Source: Paramecium octaurelia
Lineage: Eukaryota; Ciliophora; Oligohymenophorea; Peniculida; Parameciidae
Direction: 5' to 3'
NCBI GenBank assembly: GCA_905182995.1
Contig: CAJJDP010000016.1
Location: 372,001-436,000, forward strand
Length of the DNA stretch: 64,000 nt
The notes below the pieces were generated by a model. The model was not told the DNA's origin. It saw only the letters and a list, made by a program, of their open reading frames with translations, and did no database searches. Positions 49,576 through 61,267 of the stretch are shown here, in pieces; position 1 is the first letter of the stretch, and every line of letters starts with the position of its first letter. The position numbers and the translations under genes are program-made.

Positions 49576-50162
49576 TCATTGTGTCATTTCAATATGTTAT
49601 TTTTCAAGTGTTTACATGAGAAAATTAACTTTGTTTTCAATTTTTTCTATTTTATTCATCTGTTTTATCGGGTCGATTCTGAATTTCTTATTCAACCTCC
49701 TAAAATTAAAGCTACAGATTTATTTGTGAATTGAGAGACTCAAATGATCAATTACTTTTTATTTGATCTGGGCATTGACCCCATTTTTGATATAGGGAGT
49801 CATTTAACACTATTATGTAGCCAAAACTATATTTCCACTGCTAATTTCAATTAAGGCGGAGACCCCACAACAGATTATCCTTCTTCTTCTCTTTTTCTAA
49901 AGTGAGAAGTAATTGGCAGTATCACTGTAGTAATTTCTCAATATGTGTTTAGCGGATGAATATTTAACCTTATGAATAATAGCTGCCTCAAAATATAGAC
50001 AAACATTAATACTTAATATATGGGCAAATGATCTTTGACAACGCTAAGGATCAAATTGGTTTTCGTATCTGAATCAATAGGTTTTCTCTTTCTGAAGTTA
50101 GCATCTTTTAAGCTTGAGGGACGCTCCGATTTACAACTCTTGTCTGATTACGCAAATTGCAT
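49576..50162 (-). CDS. Unknown protein (186 aa)
   Basis: ATG 50162 (MQFAQSDKSCKSERPSS), one 26-nt intron (GTATTA...TTGAG) and TGA 49576-49578 give exactly 187 codons. The middle holds a hydrophobic CCGVSALIEISSGNIVLA segment; the C-terminus is a basic, probably coiled-coil helix ending IEKIENKVNFLMQTLEKQ. No family recognised. Open frames between 50163 and 50330 might be an upstream exon, but I could not join them. Confidence 0.6.
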
Positions 50163-50409
50163 GGATTAGACAATTAGGTAAAATAAAAATTAGTGAAAAA
50201 TTTAGCATCATGCCGTGTTTAATAATTGAGAAAAATAAATTTCCTGAAGTGAAGTATTTCGGAAATGATAATTTTGGATCTTTTGAAGATAGCTCAATTT
50301 TTCTAAAATGAATTATCCACAACATAGTACAAATGTATAAGATATAACACCAAATAATAAATTCATCATAAAATAATCCAATTTAAATAAATATATAAAA
50401 AATAAATAT

Positions 50410-51909
50410 TCAACTAACTTCATCTTGAAAACATTCAAAGATCAATTCCCCCTATTCATTCTCGTACTCTCTGATTCGATCTTCAGTTTTTAGTTCATTT
50501 AACTCCAAAGTCTCAGAATTGTCTAAAGAAGTATCCTTGGGATGGAACATATGAGCGCACAAATCTAAAACTGTTTTTTTATCAATTTCTGCTGCCTCAT
50601 TTTCTAAGACAATATCATTATAATTATACCAGTATTAATGACACTATAATATTCTACAAATTGGCTGATTCTATCCACAAATCTGCATTCTTCCATCTAT
50701 TTAGCAAAGTTTTCCTTGCTTAAATATGACAAGCAAATCAAAATATGCATAAGCACTGAAACTTATATTTGATCCTTAATAAACTTTAGCAGTTACTCCA
50801 TTACTTAATAAGCAAACCGAGTTTAATTTTACAGATATTACAGTGTATACGGTGTATGAATAATATTGGCCAAAGTAGCAGAAGCAAAATCAAGACAAAA
50901 TACGTGAATTTTAGTATTAACTGATTTTTGAATGAGATTAATAATCCACTAAATCATCTCATTGTGAACATACGTTGGGATGACAGTGTCTTTAATACTT
51001 GCCTTTTATAAAATAGCTAAACAGAATCTCTGGGTTACTGAACCGTTTTCCTGTTCTTTTAATATTTTTATTATCTTTTCAATGATTATCATATTCCCAT
51101 TATAAGTTAAATATTCTACCCCTCTCAATGTGCTACTAATTACACTAATTAAACTAGTTATCGCATGTCTGAGACTTTGATTATTGATATCCAACAAATG
51201 AACAACGAAATCAAATTTTTCAGTAGCTTCAATGTTGAATACATCATTTCTTATCAATTCATAGACTAAGTTTTTTCTTAATTCTGGTGCAATTTATAAT
51301 GCATTCACTCTTAGAGAGAGTAAAACTTCAATCATTCCATCTACGTGTTTGTCCTAGTAGTTTTTGAATAGTTTAGTTTTGTGTTCATGCATGACTTATT
51401 CAGTAATCAATTCAGTGCCTTCTGGCTTTCCTTCATTTATTATAACCTTATGGTATTTTCCTAATTGTATTTTATAGTTTTCTAAGGTTTCGCTTAGATT
51501 CTCATTTTTAGCTGTCTCTTTTAATGAATGCAACAATTGTAACAAATTTATGCTTACAGAAAATATTTATCTGCCTGCCTAAAGAATTTATTGGTATTTT
51601 TTATTAAATTGCTTTTATTCTTTTTCCATGTTGATTTCCCTTTTCGATTTTACATTATCACTTTTAAGCAATTAAAATATCCGAGGCACATCATCCCCCG
51701 TCTATTTGATACCCTATTATTTATTTAGCATCTAGAATAGGAATTTAATTATCTACTTTATTGGAAACCTATTTACTCTTTATTTCTGCTTCAAAACATT
51801 CCAAAGTATTGGAATAGCTAGTGTATCTCAAGTACTCCTTGATGTACTCATTAATTTCATTTGTATCAGGGAGCGAGGATTACCCTTAATTTGAATTTGC
51901 AGTTCTCAT
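50410..51909 (-). CDS. ARMC9: ARMC9-like LisH/armadillo ciliary protein
   Basis: ARMC9 sits at basal bodies and ciliary tips and is linked to Joubert syndrome in humans. Two introns (25 nt, GTAGAT...TTCTAG, and 26 nt, GTATAA...CTTAG) give exactly 483 codons, 482 aa. A LisH motif opens the protein (INEYIKEYLRYTSYSNTL...), followed by a coiled coil and an armadillo-like helical region with VFNIEATEKFDFVVHLL, TSLISVISSTLRGVEYL and VTQRFCLAILQKAS, matching the order in ARMC9. The acidic C-terminus ends CFQDEVS. This is the complete copy; the one at 51966-53298 is cut by the N gap. Confidence 0.82.
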
Positions 51910-51963
51910 AATAATAATTTAAAATATATTATATAGCAAAGATTTCGTTTAAAATTAATTTTA
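50577..51963. repeat. Copy A of a 1387-bp direct repeat flanking an N gap
   Basis: Recurs at 51966-53352 with constant offset 1389 across the single N at 51965. It covers nearly all of the ARMC9 gene. Probable unmerged contig overlap. Confidence 0.95.
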
Positions 51964-51964
51964 A

Positions 51965-51965
51965 N
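51965..51965. other. Single-N assembly gap
   Basis: Isolated N between the two copies of the 1387-bp repeat; a scaffold join. Confidence 0.95.
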
Positions 51966-53298
51966 TTTTATCAATTTCTGCTGCCTCATTTTCTAAGACA
52001 ATATCATTATAATTATACCAGTATTAATGACACTATAATATTCTACAAATTGGCTGATTCTATCCACAAATCTGCATTCTTCCATCTATTTAGCAAAGTT
52101 TTCCTTGCTTAAATATGACAAGCAAATCAAAATATGCATAAGCACTGAAACTTATATTTGATCCTTAATAAACTTTAGCAGTTACTCCATTACTTAATAA
52201 GCAAACCGAGTTTAATTTTACAGATATTACAGTGTATACGGTGTATGAATAATATTGGCCAAAGTAGCAGAAGCAAAATCAAGACAAAATACGTGAATTT
52301 TAGTATTAACTGATTTTTGAATGAGATTAATAATCCACTAAATCATCTCATTGTGAACATACGTTGGGATGACAGTGTCTTTAATACTTGCCTTTTATAA
52401 AATAGCTAAACAGAATCTCTGGGTTACTGAACCGTTTTCCTGTTCTTTTAATATTTTTATTATCTTTTCAATGATTATCATATTCCCATTATAAGTTAAA
52501 TATTCTACCCCTCTCAATGTGCTACTAATTACACTAATTAAACTAGTTATCGCATGTCTGAGACTTTGATTATTGATATCCAACAAATGAACAACGAAAT
52601 CAAATTTTTCAGTAGCTTCAATGTTGAATACATCATTTCTTATCAATTCATAGACTAAGTTTTTTCTTAATTCTGGTGCAATTTATAATGCATTCACTCT
52701 TAGAGAGAGTAAAACTTCAATCATTCCATCTACGTGTTTGTCCTAGTAGTTTTTGAATAGTTTAGTTTTGTGTTCATGCATGACTTATTCAGTAATCAAT
52801 TCAGTGCCTTCTGGCTTTCCTTCATTTATTATAACCTTATGGTATTTTCCTAATTGTATTTTATAGTTTTCTAAGGTTTCGCTTAGATTCTCATTTTTAG
52901 CTGTCTCTTTTAATGAATGCAACAATTGTAACAAATTTATGCTTACAGAAAATATTTATCTGCCTGCCTAAAGAATTTATTGGTATTTTTTATTAAATTG
53001 CTTTTATTCTTTTTCCATGTTGATTTCCCTTTTCGATTTTACATTATCACTTTTAAGCAATTAAAATATCCGAGGCACATCATCCCCCGTCTATTTGATA
53101 CCCTATTATTTATTTAGCATCTAGAATAGGAATTTAATTATCTACTTTATTGGAAACCTATTTACTCTTTATTTCTGCTTCAAAACATTCCAAAGTATTG
53201 GAATAGCTAGTGTATCTCAAGTACTCCTTGATGTACTCATTAATTTCATTTGTATCAGGGAGCGAGGATTACCCTTAATTTGAATTTGCAGTTCTCAT
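51966..53298 (-). CDS. ARMC9: ARMC9-like gene, second copy cut by the N gap (probable artefact)
   Basis: Same sequence as the 5' part of the gene at 50410-51909 (start at 53298), but its 3' end, the acidic C-terminus, is missing because the contig begins at 51966. Not evidence for a paralogue. Confidence 0.75.
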
Positions 53299-53352
53299 AA
53301 TAATAATTTAAAATATATTATATAGCAAAGATTTCGTTTAAAATTAATTTTA
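51966..53352. repeat. Copy B of the 1387-bp direct repeat
   Basis: Matches 50577-51963. The sequence after 53352 leads on to the transhydrogenase remnant, so this copy belongs to the right-hand contig. Confidence 0.95.
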
Positions 53353-53389
53353 TATATAGGAATATATTGTTTATACAAAAATTTATTGT

Positions 53390-54336
53390 ATGCTAGGATT
53401 TCACGGTCCTCGTTGAAATGGAGCTGGCATAAAGGCCAATTTTGCAGATAATGTATATCAAGAAGTTGAAGCTAACGTTGATACTGATTCAGTTTATGAC
53501 TAATCTGATGTAATCTTAAAGATTAGACCTCCTGAAAATACAAAAGCATTGAAAGAATGTCAGACCATTGTATCTAATTTCAATAATTATAGACATCTTT
53601 CATATACCCTGCATAGAATAAAGAATTATTAAATCAATTACAGGAGAAGAAGATAACTGCATTTACAATGGAATGTGTTCCTAGAATTACTAGAACATAA
53701 ACATACGAATGCCTTGAGTTCTATGGCTAATATTGCAGGATACAAAGCAGTAGTATTGGCAGCGAATGAATTTGGCAGATTCTTAGCTGGTTAAATGACA
53801 GCAGCTAAAGTTTTAGTTATCGAAGCAAGAGTTCTTCCGTGGATTTGAAATTAATCCTGCAGCCATTAAAGCTACTAAAGTTGAAGGTGCTCTTACTGAA
53901 ATCAATGTTGAATAAGCTGTTGAAATGATGGTTAATAGTAAATCAATTATTATCGTTCCTGGATATGGTTTGGCAATTGCTAAAGCATAGTATCCTTTAG
54001 CTGATATGTGCAGAACACTTATTGACCAAGGAATTAAGGTTAGATTTGTTATTCATCCAGTTGCTGGTAGAATTCCTGGATAATTGAAAATCTTATTGGC
54101 TGAAGCTGGTATTCCTTATGATATTGTATTCGAAATGGATGAAATTAATGATGATTTCCCTGATACTGATCTTGCAATTGTTATTGGAGCTAATGACACC
54201 GTCAATTCAGCTGCTGAGAAAATCAAAATTCACCAATTGCAGACAATTGACAATCCAGAATAATATGTTATTGGGTGATGCTAAGAAAACTTGCGATGAA
54301 CTCTCTTCAAAAATTAAAGAACATTTTAAATTATGA
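53390..54336 (+). pseudogene. Decayed NAD(P) transhydrogenase gene: partial domain I joined to domain III
   Basis: Intact transhydrogenase couples NADH/NADPH exchange to proton flow across the inner mitochondrial membrane and has an NAD domain (I), a membrane domain (II) and an NADP domain (III). Here parts of domain I are readable ([48 protein letters not shown]), then the sequence jumps to domain III ([69 protein letters not shown]). The membrane domain, the Rossmann GAGVAGL region and the GMPVLEVWKA stretch are missing, and at least four frame changes are needed. Codons still look coding, so decay is recent. Confidence 0.8.
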
Positions 54337-55290
54337 TCAAGGTGTTGTACAAATACAAATATATATTTAAATATCACTATAAATTTTATTATTCTAATTA
54401 ATTAACAGTGTAAACTTCAATTAGTTTAATATTTACTCAAAAATAGATAATCAATCTAATTAAAGATGAAGCGCTTTTTTTAGAAATTATAAAGAGAATT
54501 TTAATTAAAAATTTTTTTTATAATTTACAATCACAAATATTTGTAATTGAAGAAAGCTAGCAGTATTTTAAAAGTTAGAAGATTTGGATGATCGAAATCT
54601 ACCAAAAAAGCTGCTTACATAATTATATCATTACTAATAAATATACTCTACTGAATAAATAAACTAAAAAAGCAAAATCAGTATATTCCTTTTCATACTC
54701 TCTTATTTATTAATAATATATTGATATTGAAAATAAAGACTTGGGGTAATTGAGTTTGACTTCATCAGTCTTGTTTTTCCAATTATATTCAAGTATATAA
54801 ATTAATAAACTGAATAATTTTATATCTAATCAAATTGAGACAATAAAGAGTTCAATTCTATTTTTAGGTATTCATATCAACAAATATAGTCCTTTTTACA
54901 CAAGGCTCTTTATTTTTAGAACAAATTAAATAACTTATGGATATGATTTCAATTATAATTCAAAAGAAATAAATTCTCGAGAAAGTTCCTAACAGCTAAG
55001 TCTTTAGAAACAATTCTTTTTTCTACTTACTTAAGATTTATCTAAAGCAATTCTAATTATTTGATACATTTAATGAAGTAGTAATGAAAGTTCTCCAATC
55101 TTAAATTTGATTCTTTCTATTTTTGTAATCTACACTATTCTCCTTAAACTAATATTTATTCTCTCAATTAACTGTTTATTCTAGTTAGATATTTTCGGAA
55201 ATGCAAAAACACTTTGAATAGTAAACATTAGGTTTCAAAAGTTACACTAAATAATAATGGGATGTCCTCTGTATTTATTTATATTTAATA
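54337..55290. other. AT-rich stretch without supported gene
   Basis: Open frames of about 120-140 codons occur on the minus strand (for example around 54430-54830, hydrophobic), but under a one-stop code at this base composition that length is not significant. No RNA gene or repeat seen. Confidence 0.4.
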
Positions 55291-56045
55291 ATGATTTGTG
55301 ATATATAAGAGATTGCATTCAATTCAACGCCATAAAAAGGAAGAGCATCATAAGCAAATACAACAGCTTCATCTGGTAGTTCAAAAGATTCCTCCTTTGA
55401 ATCCAAATATATGCCGAAATTATAAATACCAAGGCCATTGCTAAGTTAAGATGAGAAGTTTGAAGCTTCTTTATGTGCATTTGGTATCACATTCTTATCA
55501 TGAGACTTTAAACTACTTATGCCTGATGAAGGAAGTCTCTATAACCAAAAATTACTTATTTAGGAACTTATTGATATGAAGTTTTTATTTGATTGTGATC
55601 AAAACCTATTGTATTAAAAAATGAATACCCTTTACTACAACCTTGACATTTAAGAAGAGAATGTAATTATTCATTTATTAGAGAAGATTCTTTGTGATGA
55701 CAGAACCACTCTAATGCTAAAAAATATACCTAAATACATGAGACCAAGTGATTTGAGAAACCTATTAAATAAAGACTTCAAGTTATAATTTGATTTTCTT
55801 TACCTTCCATCTGATAATAATGTAATTATTAATTAATCAGATAAGAATGAAGGAAACCTAGGCTATGCATTCGTCAATTTCATTTCCCCAGAAATTGTAT
55901 TGAAATTCTTCAAAAAATACAACAATAATAAATGGAGTATAAATGATAAAGTAGACTAAGATATTAATTATAAAAGCAAATCTGTTAATTGAAGTATGCA
56001 AAGTTACAGGGTCGAAGAGATTTGATGAACTAAATGGATGAATGA
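55291..56045 (+). CDS. Mei2-like RRM protein
   Basis: Two introns (21 nt, GTATCA...ATGAG, and 26 nt, GTAGAC...AAAAG) give exactly 236 codons, 235 aa. The C-terminal ~110 residues are a Mei2-type RNA recognition motif: RTTLMLKNIPKYM, FDFLYLPSDN, LGYAFVNFISPE, and the final ICQLKYAKLQGRRDL that matches the Mei2 C-terminal YARIQGK pattern. Mei2 proteins bind RNA to control meiosis in fission yeast and development in plants. The first ~125 residues are Ser-rich and lack domains; the protein has only this one RRM and is much shorter than yeast Mei2. Confidence 0.85.
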
Positions 56046-56490
56046 TGCCAAAATCATTGAATTTTAATCATTTTTGTTTTTGTTTTCAAGTTTTGAAATC
56101 ATAATTTATTACCCTCCTGCTTTTGAACAAAATTTAAGGTCGAAATACTTTATTCTTTAATAAATAATTCTATTGACTATCCTAAGATAGAAATTAATTC
56201 GATTTTTTATTAAAGTTAAGTTCATCTTAATTATTGAGTCTCAAGTTTTTAAATAATAATGTTTTTCGATTTAAATACCTAGGGCTTCAAACTTATGAAT
56301 ATATCAATGTAATTGTTATGTAAAAATGGTTGGCTTAAACTTTTAAGTTAGTTCTCTATATTTTTTAACAACAAAATAATTTTTTAAGATTACTTAAAAA
56401 TATGCTAAGGATATTAAAAAAATCAAAATTAGGAGAAGGGGAAGCAGATATTAAAATAAAAATATTTCTTGAGAAATTGATTTTGATTTT
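56046..56490. other. Intergenic stretch
   Basis: AT-rich spacer between two plus-strand genes; no gene or structure supported. Confidence 0.4.
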
Positions 56491-57069
56491 ATGATTATTT
56501 TAATTAGGAAGGTATATTATTTATTTATATAAAATATTTATGTTCAGAAAAGTACTTTAGAATTTTACAAAAAAGAAATTAAAAATAGATAATTATGGAT
56601 AAAACTTAGAGGATCCTTATTAGTATCACAAATCTATAAATAAATTGAAAAGAATGGACCCAAAATATTAATCAATATTGGAGGAGCCTCATTTCTAAAA
56701 AGTATTTTTTTGATTCAATTAGTGCAGCTATCAAATTTTAGGAAGGAGTATTTATTCAATTTGAAAAGATGGCCAGATGATAATGAGATTTTAATCGACA
56801 TCGATAAATTCAATTTTTTAGAATATATTAAATTTCTGTTTAAAAGCAAATTTGATGATTTAGAGGAAAAAGATTAATTCCCTTACAGAGCATTTCAAGC
56901 AATCTTACTGTTTATTGTCGTAGAAGTTTTATTGAACTTGCATTATTATACTTGCAAAGAAGAATACAAAGAATATTAGAAAGAAGACATAAAACCTCAT
57001 TATAATTATAAAAATTTAGAAACTGAATTAAGATATTCAATATTATTATTTAACAGATCAGTCAATTGA
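56491..57069 (+). CDS. BTB/T1-domain protein (KCTD-like)
   Basis: One 36-nt intron (GTATAT...TTCAG) gives exactly 181 codons, 180 aa. The central part resembles the potassium-channel T1/KCTD BTB fold: KILINIGGASFL (the NVGGxxF signature), then RWPDDNEILIDIDKFNFLEYIKFL, where KCTD proteins have the DRDPxxFxxILxYLR pattern. KCTD proteins form oligomers and often adapt cullin-3 ligases. A hydrophobic stretch (AILLFIVVEVLLNLHYY) follows, which may be a helix of the fold or a membrane segment. Start ATG 56491 is tentative. Converges on the BAH-PHD gene, 33 bp away. Confidence 0.65.
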
Positions 57070-57102
57070 ATATGTATATAAATATCAAATATCAACTAAA
57101 TT

Positions 57103-57855
57103 TCAGTTCTTACATTCAGGACATATATATTTATTTATTTTCTCTGCTTGATCCTAACTTAATCCTATGCATTTCAAATGAAACCATCTTTAGCACAGAT
57201 CGCAGAAAATATACCTATCTTCATAATGTATGGTTACTTTAAATCAGGATTAGCTGGTTTCTTACAAATACAAACCTTTTTCCATTGTTAGAAAGGAGGC
57301 AATAACTTTTCATTTACATATTGAGCTCTCGTAAAGAACACATTATCATATAGCTCTTCTATTTGATCATATTCTTCGAAACTTAAAATGGTAGCTAGTC
57401 CTACGATGCTCTCTATTTCTATATAGTCAAATTCATTTGTTTTAAAGACTTCATTCTCAGAAATGCAATCTAAACAATCCTTCGATAATCCCGCCAGCTC
57501 AGTCTTCCTGCAAAACCATCGTACTTTGATGAAAGGTAAGCAATTATCTTCATCATCGTACAGTTTAACAATCTTAATGAGTTTAGCCACATAAATAGAT
57601 CTGTTGTCTCCGCTTATGCAAAGATTTTAACCAACATGATATATTTAGTTTTAGTATTTCAGCTTTTGATAGTTTGTTCTAAAGTAAAGGAATATGGCCT
57701 AACCTCGACTTGTTATCAGTTTGTAAAATTTTCACAACTGATCTAAAATCTTTTCTCCTGAGTAAATTTGATATTTGGGACTGCCTTTTTTAGGGGATTT
57801 GTTCCTCCTTGAGAGTGGGGGTTGATGTTATCTTTTGTTCTTACGATACTGACAT
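57103..57855 (-). CDS. BAH-PHD chromatin protein
   Basis: Two introns (25 nt, GTTAGG...TTTAG, and 23 nt, GTAACC...GATAG) give exactly 235 codons, 234 aa. After a basic ~65-residue N-terminus comes a BAH domain (SIYVAKLIKIVKLYDD, FIKVRWFCRKTEL), then a PHD finger with complete zinc pattern: VCICKK ... YIFCDLCQRWFHLKC ... YICPEC. BAH-PHD proteins read methylated histone H3 in chromatin, as plant SHL and EBS do. The aromatic cage cannot be judged fully by eye. The compact two-domain layout is close to SHL/EBS. Confidence 0.85.
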
Positions 57856-58624
57856 TCCAATATCAATTTGAGATTTGAAATAAAATTAATCAAATATTTA
57901 GTTGCTACTAAATCTTTATATACTTAGATTATCATTACTTAATAATTAAAATTAGTAACTAAACATAAAACTTAATATAATCAATTATATCACCATTTAT
58001 AGGAGAATATATTATAATAATCTCAAAATATCTAATTGATTATTTGATAAATAATTAATACATTTCTCCAATTAAATTTATATTATTCATTTTTATAAAT
58101 TGATACCTATTTCTAAATATTTAGAATATCCTATACAAAACTAAATTTTCAAAACCAGTATTGGGGATCACTAAACTAGAAAGCTTAACTTCAATAAAAC
58201 TAAGAATTCAAATTCTTGAATCCCAGTAAGGAAAAGCGTATGTCAGCTGGAATTAGTTAATTTCACTTTTCAAAAATTTCTTAATAAATACTATCTGAAC
58301 AATAGAAAATTCTAAATCACAAGAAATTTTTAATTAAATTTTCATAGTATAGGGAAACAATACTATTAGTAATATAATTGCTTAATTTGAGTTTTAATAT
58401 TTGTTATAAGCATATTTCCCCATGTCTTTCATTTAATTTATAATTAATAATCTTGATTATTTGAGATATATCTTACGTTAATATTATAATTAACCAGTAT
58501 TTTTGCAATTGTACACTTTGTATACGCAATAGTGCAATACAAAAAGGAAGAATAGGAACAGTAATGAAAACTGTGGAATTTATGTATAATTATTATTAAA
58601 TATATTTAATACTTTAACAATTTA
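57856..58624. other. Intergenic stretch between divergent genes
   Basis: AT-rich; no coding region or repeat supported. It should hold promoters of the BAH-PHD and coiled-coil genes. Confidence 0.4.
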
Positions 58625-60303
58625 ATGTAAAATTTTGAGACTGTAGAGATTGTAAATCCAACTGTTGATTATTTAATAATAAAATGCGGATAAAATCTTT
58701 ATGAGCATTACTTATGTGAGAAAGAACCTGGATATAATTGTGAAGTGATAGCGAATTGGCAGTGTGGAGTTGTATAATAGGAATTCTTAGTATGTAAAAT
58801 AAATAACAATAAAAGCCATTTGACCATGGTGAATCTAAATATGCTATTTTGAATAAATGGATCGATGAAGACGAGCCTGTACTTAATTATATAAAATGTT
58901 GTAGCATTTTAAAACAATTGATAATATGACTGCCAAGGGAGTTAAGATAGTGAAACTATAACCGCCATAAACTGGATAAGACACACTTGATGATGCTAGA
59001 TCCTAAAGAAGTCAATCTTCATCCAGATTCTCCAGAAATTCAATTGCGAAGTTTTAAAATTCTGTAAGCAAAATGAAACTTATAAATAAATTGGGTGGCT
59101 CTTCACAATAGATGACAACTCTCTAATCTACTATTCAAGAAGAATACAAGCCTAACCTAATTAAGATGCCAGAGACTAAAAAGCCTCCAACTCCTGATGC
59201 CATTATAGAAAGACTTCGTGAATAGAGAGAATATTAAGAATTGGACAAGTAGAAAGAAAATGAAAGAATGCGTAAAATAAAAGAAGAGTAAATTGAATAA
59301 GATGAGAAAAAGAAAGAACAGTTGAAATAATTAAAAAATAAGTAGTACACGTATGATTATGATGGTTAAGTGGTGTTTCTTACAACAAAGTACAAACCTT
59401 TAGTATATAATAGGCCCATAGACTTACAGATAAATGAAATTCTTTCACCAGAAACAAAAACTAATCAACCTTAGAAAGTCATGAGGGAAGTGAATTCACA
59501 ACCTGAAATCAAACCCGTTAAGGAAGCATTTGCAAAAGGAGAAGACGAAAATAGAAAATTGGAAAAGGCAGCTGCTGTTGAATATCCAAAATAGCCTCCT
59601 TTAATTGAAGCCATGAAGGTTCTATGAATAGTTATTACTAGTCTAAATAAGGTACGAATATCATCTTTGACAATGGGTATATTAAAGAAGGAGGAGAATA
59701 CAAGATTCCTGATAGGATGAGTAAGAGGGATTATCAAACAATGGTGGATGGTTTATAATAAAAAAATAAAAAGTAGTATGATGACGCAGAAGATGGAGTG
59801 GTTGAGGAAATGGACACATATGAATAGAAAATATATGATGCTATTAATCGTGAAGGAGATAGGAATATCAAAATATCTAATGAATAACATTTCAAATGGA
59901 TGATGGAAGATGAAGATATCAAAAAGTCTTATCGTTCATCCTCAGCTGAATCTGCTAATGCAAAGAGCATCTATGAAAGCAAGAAATAGTCCAAAAAACA
60001 TACTAAAGAAAAAGAGAAGACTAGTCCCAAGAAGCTAAAATCCTAATTTGATAGGATTAATGCTTATAAGAATTGTATTATTTGGCTTATCGTTTAGTTG
60101 ATGATGTAAAAAAACCTCAAAATCTTAAAGCGAGCAAGCTACACAAAGCTTTGAATGAATTTGACTCAAAGTTATAGAGTCCAAAATGGGGATATACTGA
60201 AGACAAAGAAATTCCTTTACCAAATTCAACAATATATAAATTAAAACATAAATCTGAAAGCTAGCCTAAATTGCCTCTTTTAAAATAAAAAGGAAGAATT
60301 TGA
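58625..60303 (+). CDS. Coiled-coil protein of unknown function
   Basis: Start ATG 58625 (MQNFETVEIVNPTVDYL). At least three introns: 26 nt (GTATGT...AAAAG), 26 nt (GTACTT...TGTAG) and 23 nt (GTTCTA...ACTAG). The N-terminal ~80 residues have several Cys and Trp and may fold. A charged coiled coil follows (IIERLREQREYQELDK, KKKEQLKQLKNKQ), then a segment with EYPKQPPLIEAMK and FDNGYIKEGGEYKIP. Near 60070 the frame changes and I could not place an intron, so the last ~80 residues (LYYLAYRLVDDVKKPQ...) are in a second frame ending at TGA 60301-60303. Possibly ciliary, but not recognised. Confidence 0.6.
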
Positions 60304-61267
60304 CCTTTTATTTTAAAATATATTAATAATATATAGATACATTTATATTCCATCAAGATTTATTATTTTATATTTTTATCAAAAAAAAGTGTAAATGAGT
60401 GATAATATTAGATTGGATAATCATTAGATTCTTGAAATTATTATGAACTAGCTGAAATACATTATTCAGAAGACACTTTCTATTTATCACGATTTGTAAT
60501 TTATATAAAAAAAAGTTAGATTTCATAAACTCAAGCACTTAACTTGATTTTACAACTATGATTTTATCAATTCCTATAATTATTTTAATATCATGAGGAA
60601 ATGAATAAACTCTACACTTTAAGGTTGTTTATCAGTGTATTAAAACGTATCAATATTTTGGGAATAATTATAAAATTATAATCATTACAATATTGCTATT
60701 TAATTAAGATTGAATAGTTAATCATTATTTTTATTTGCAACTTTACATTTCTATTTTTATTTAGTGCATAATAGATATAACATATTTTTTACTCAAGAAT
60801 TCTATTTAACATAAGCTAAAGTTAAATGATAAAAGAATTTTATTAAATATGAAAAGAGTTATTTAACTTCTAAATATTGTGCATAACACTTTTAGAGCCA
60901 AAAAATATATAACAATATTTTAAGCCTTTTGACTTCCACTGTTTTCGCAATATTTTAGGTTCTAAGATTCAGGCAAGGAAAATTTATCAATTTAGTTGAA
61001 ATGATTATACTAGATATAAAAGGAAGTTGTTTGAGTAATTAAATGATGATGAAATGAATATAAGTGTATATGTAAAAAAAAAAGACACAAAAGCGATTGT
61101 TATTATGAAGTATGTTACACTATTAAGAATATCTATTATAATTACTGAATAATTAGATAATTATTGTAATCTAAAAGATTATTCTGATATTATCTGATAA
61201 TTATTCTATTAATGAAATTCAAATTTTTATTCAAAAAAAGATAATAAAGAATTATAATTAAATTTAA
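60304..61267. other. AT-rich stretch without supported gene
   Basis: Lies upstream of the ATG8-like gene; from 60602 it is part of the duplicated overlap. No coding region supported. Confidence 0.4.

Noticed and set aside
51006-52646. Tandem ARMC9 gene duplication
   Set aside because: The copies look identical, the repeat ends exactly at an N, and the second copy is cut; an assembly overlap explains it.
53390-54336. A functional compact transhydrogenase lacking the membrane domain
   Set aside because: At least four frame changes are needed between conserved blocks and the NAD-binding loop is lost, so decay is more likely than a new architecture.
54430-54850. Hydrophobic minus-strand open frame of about 140 codons
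   Set aside because: With TGA as the only stop and this AT content, frames of that length are expected by chance; no start, splice fit or similarity found.
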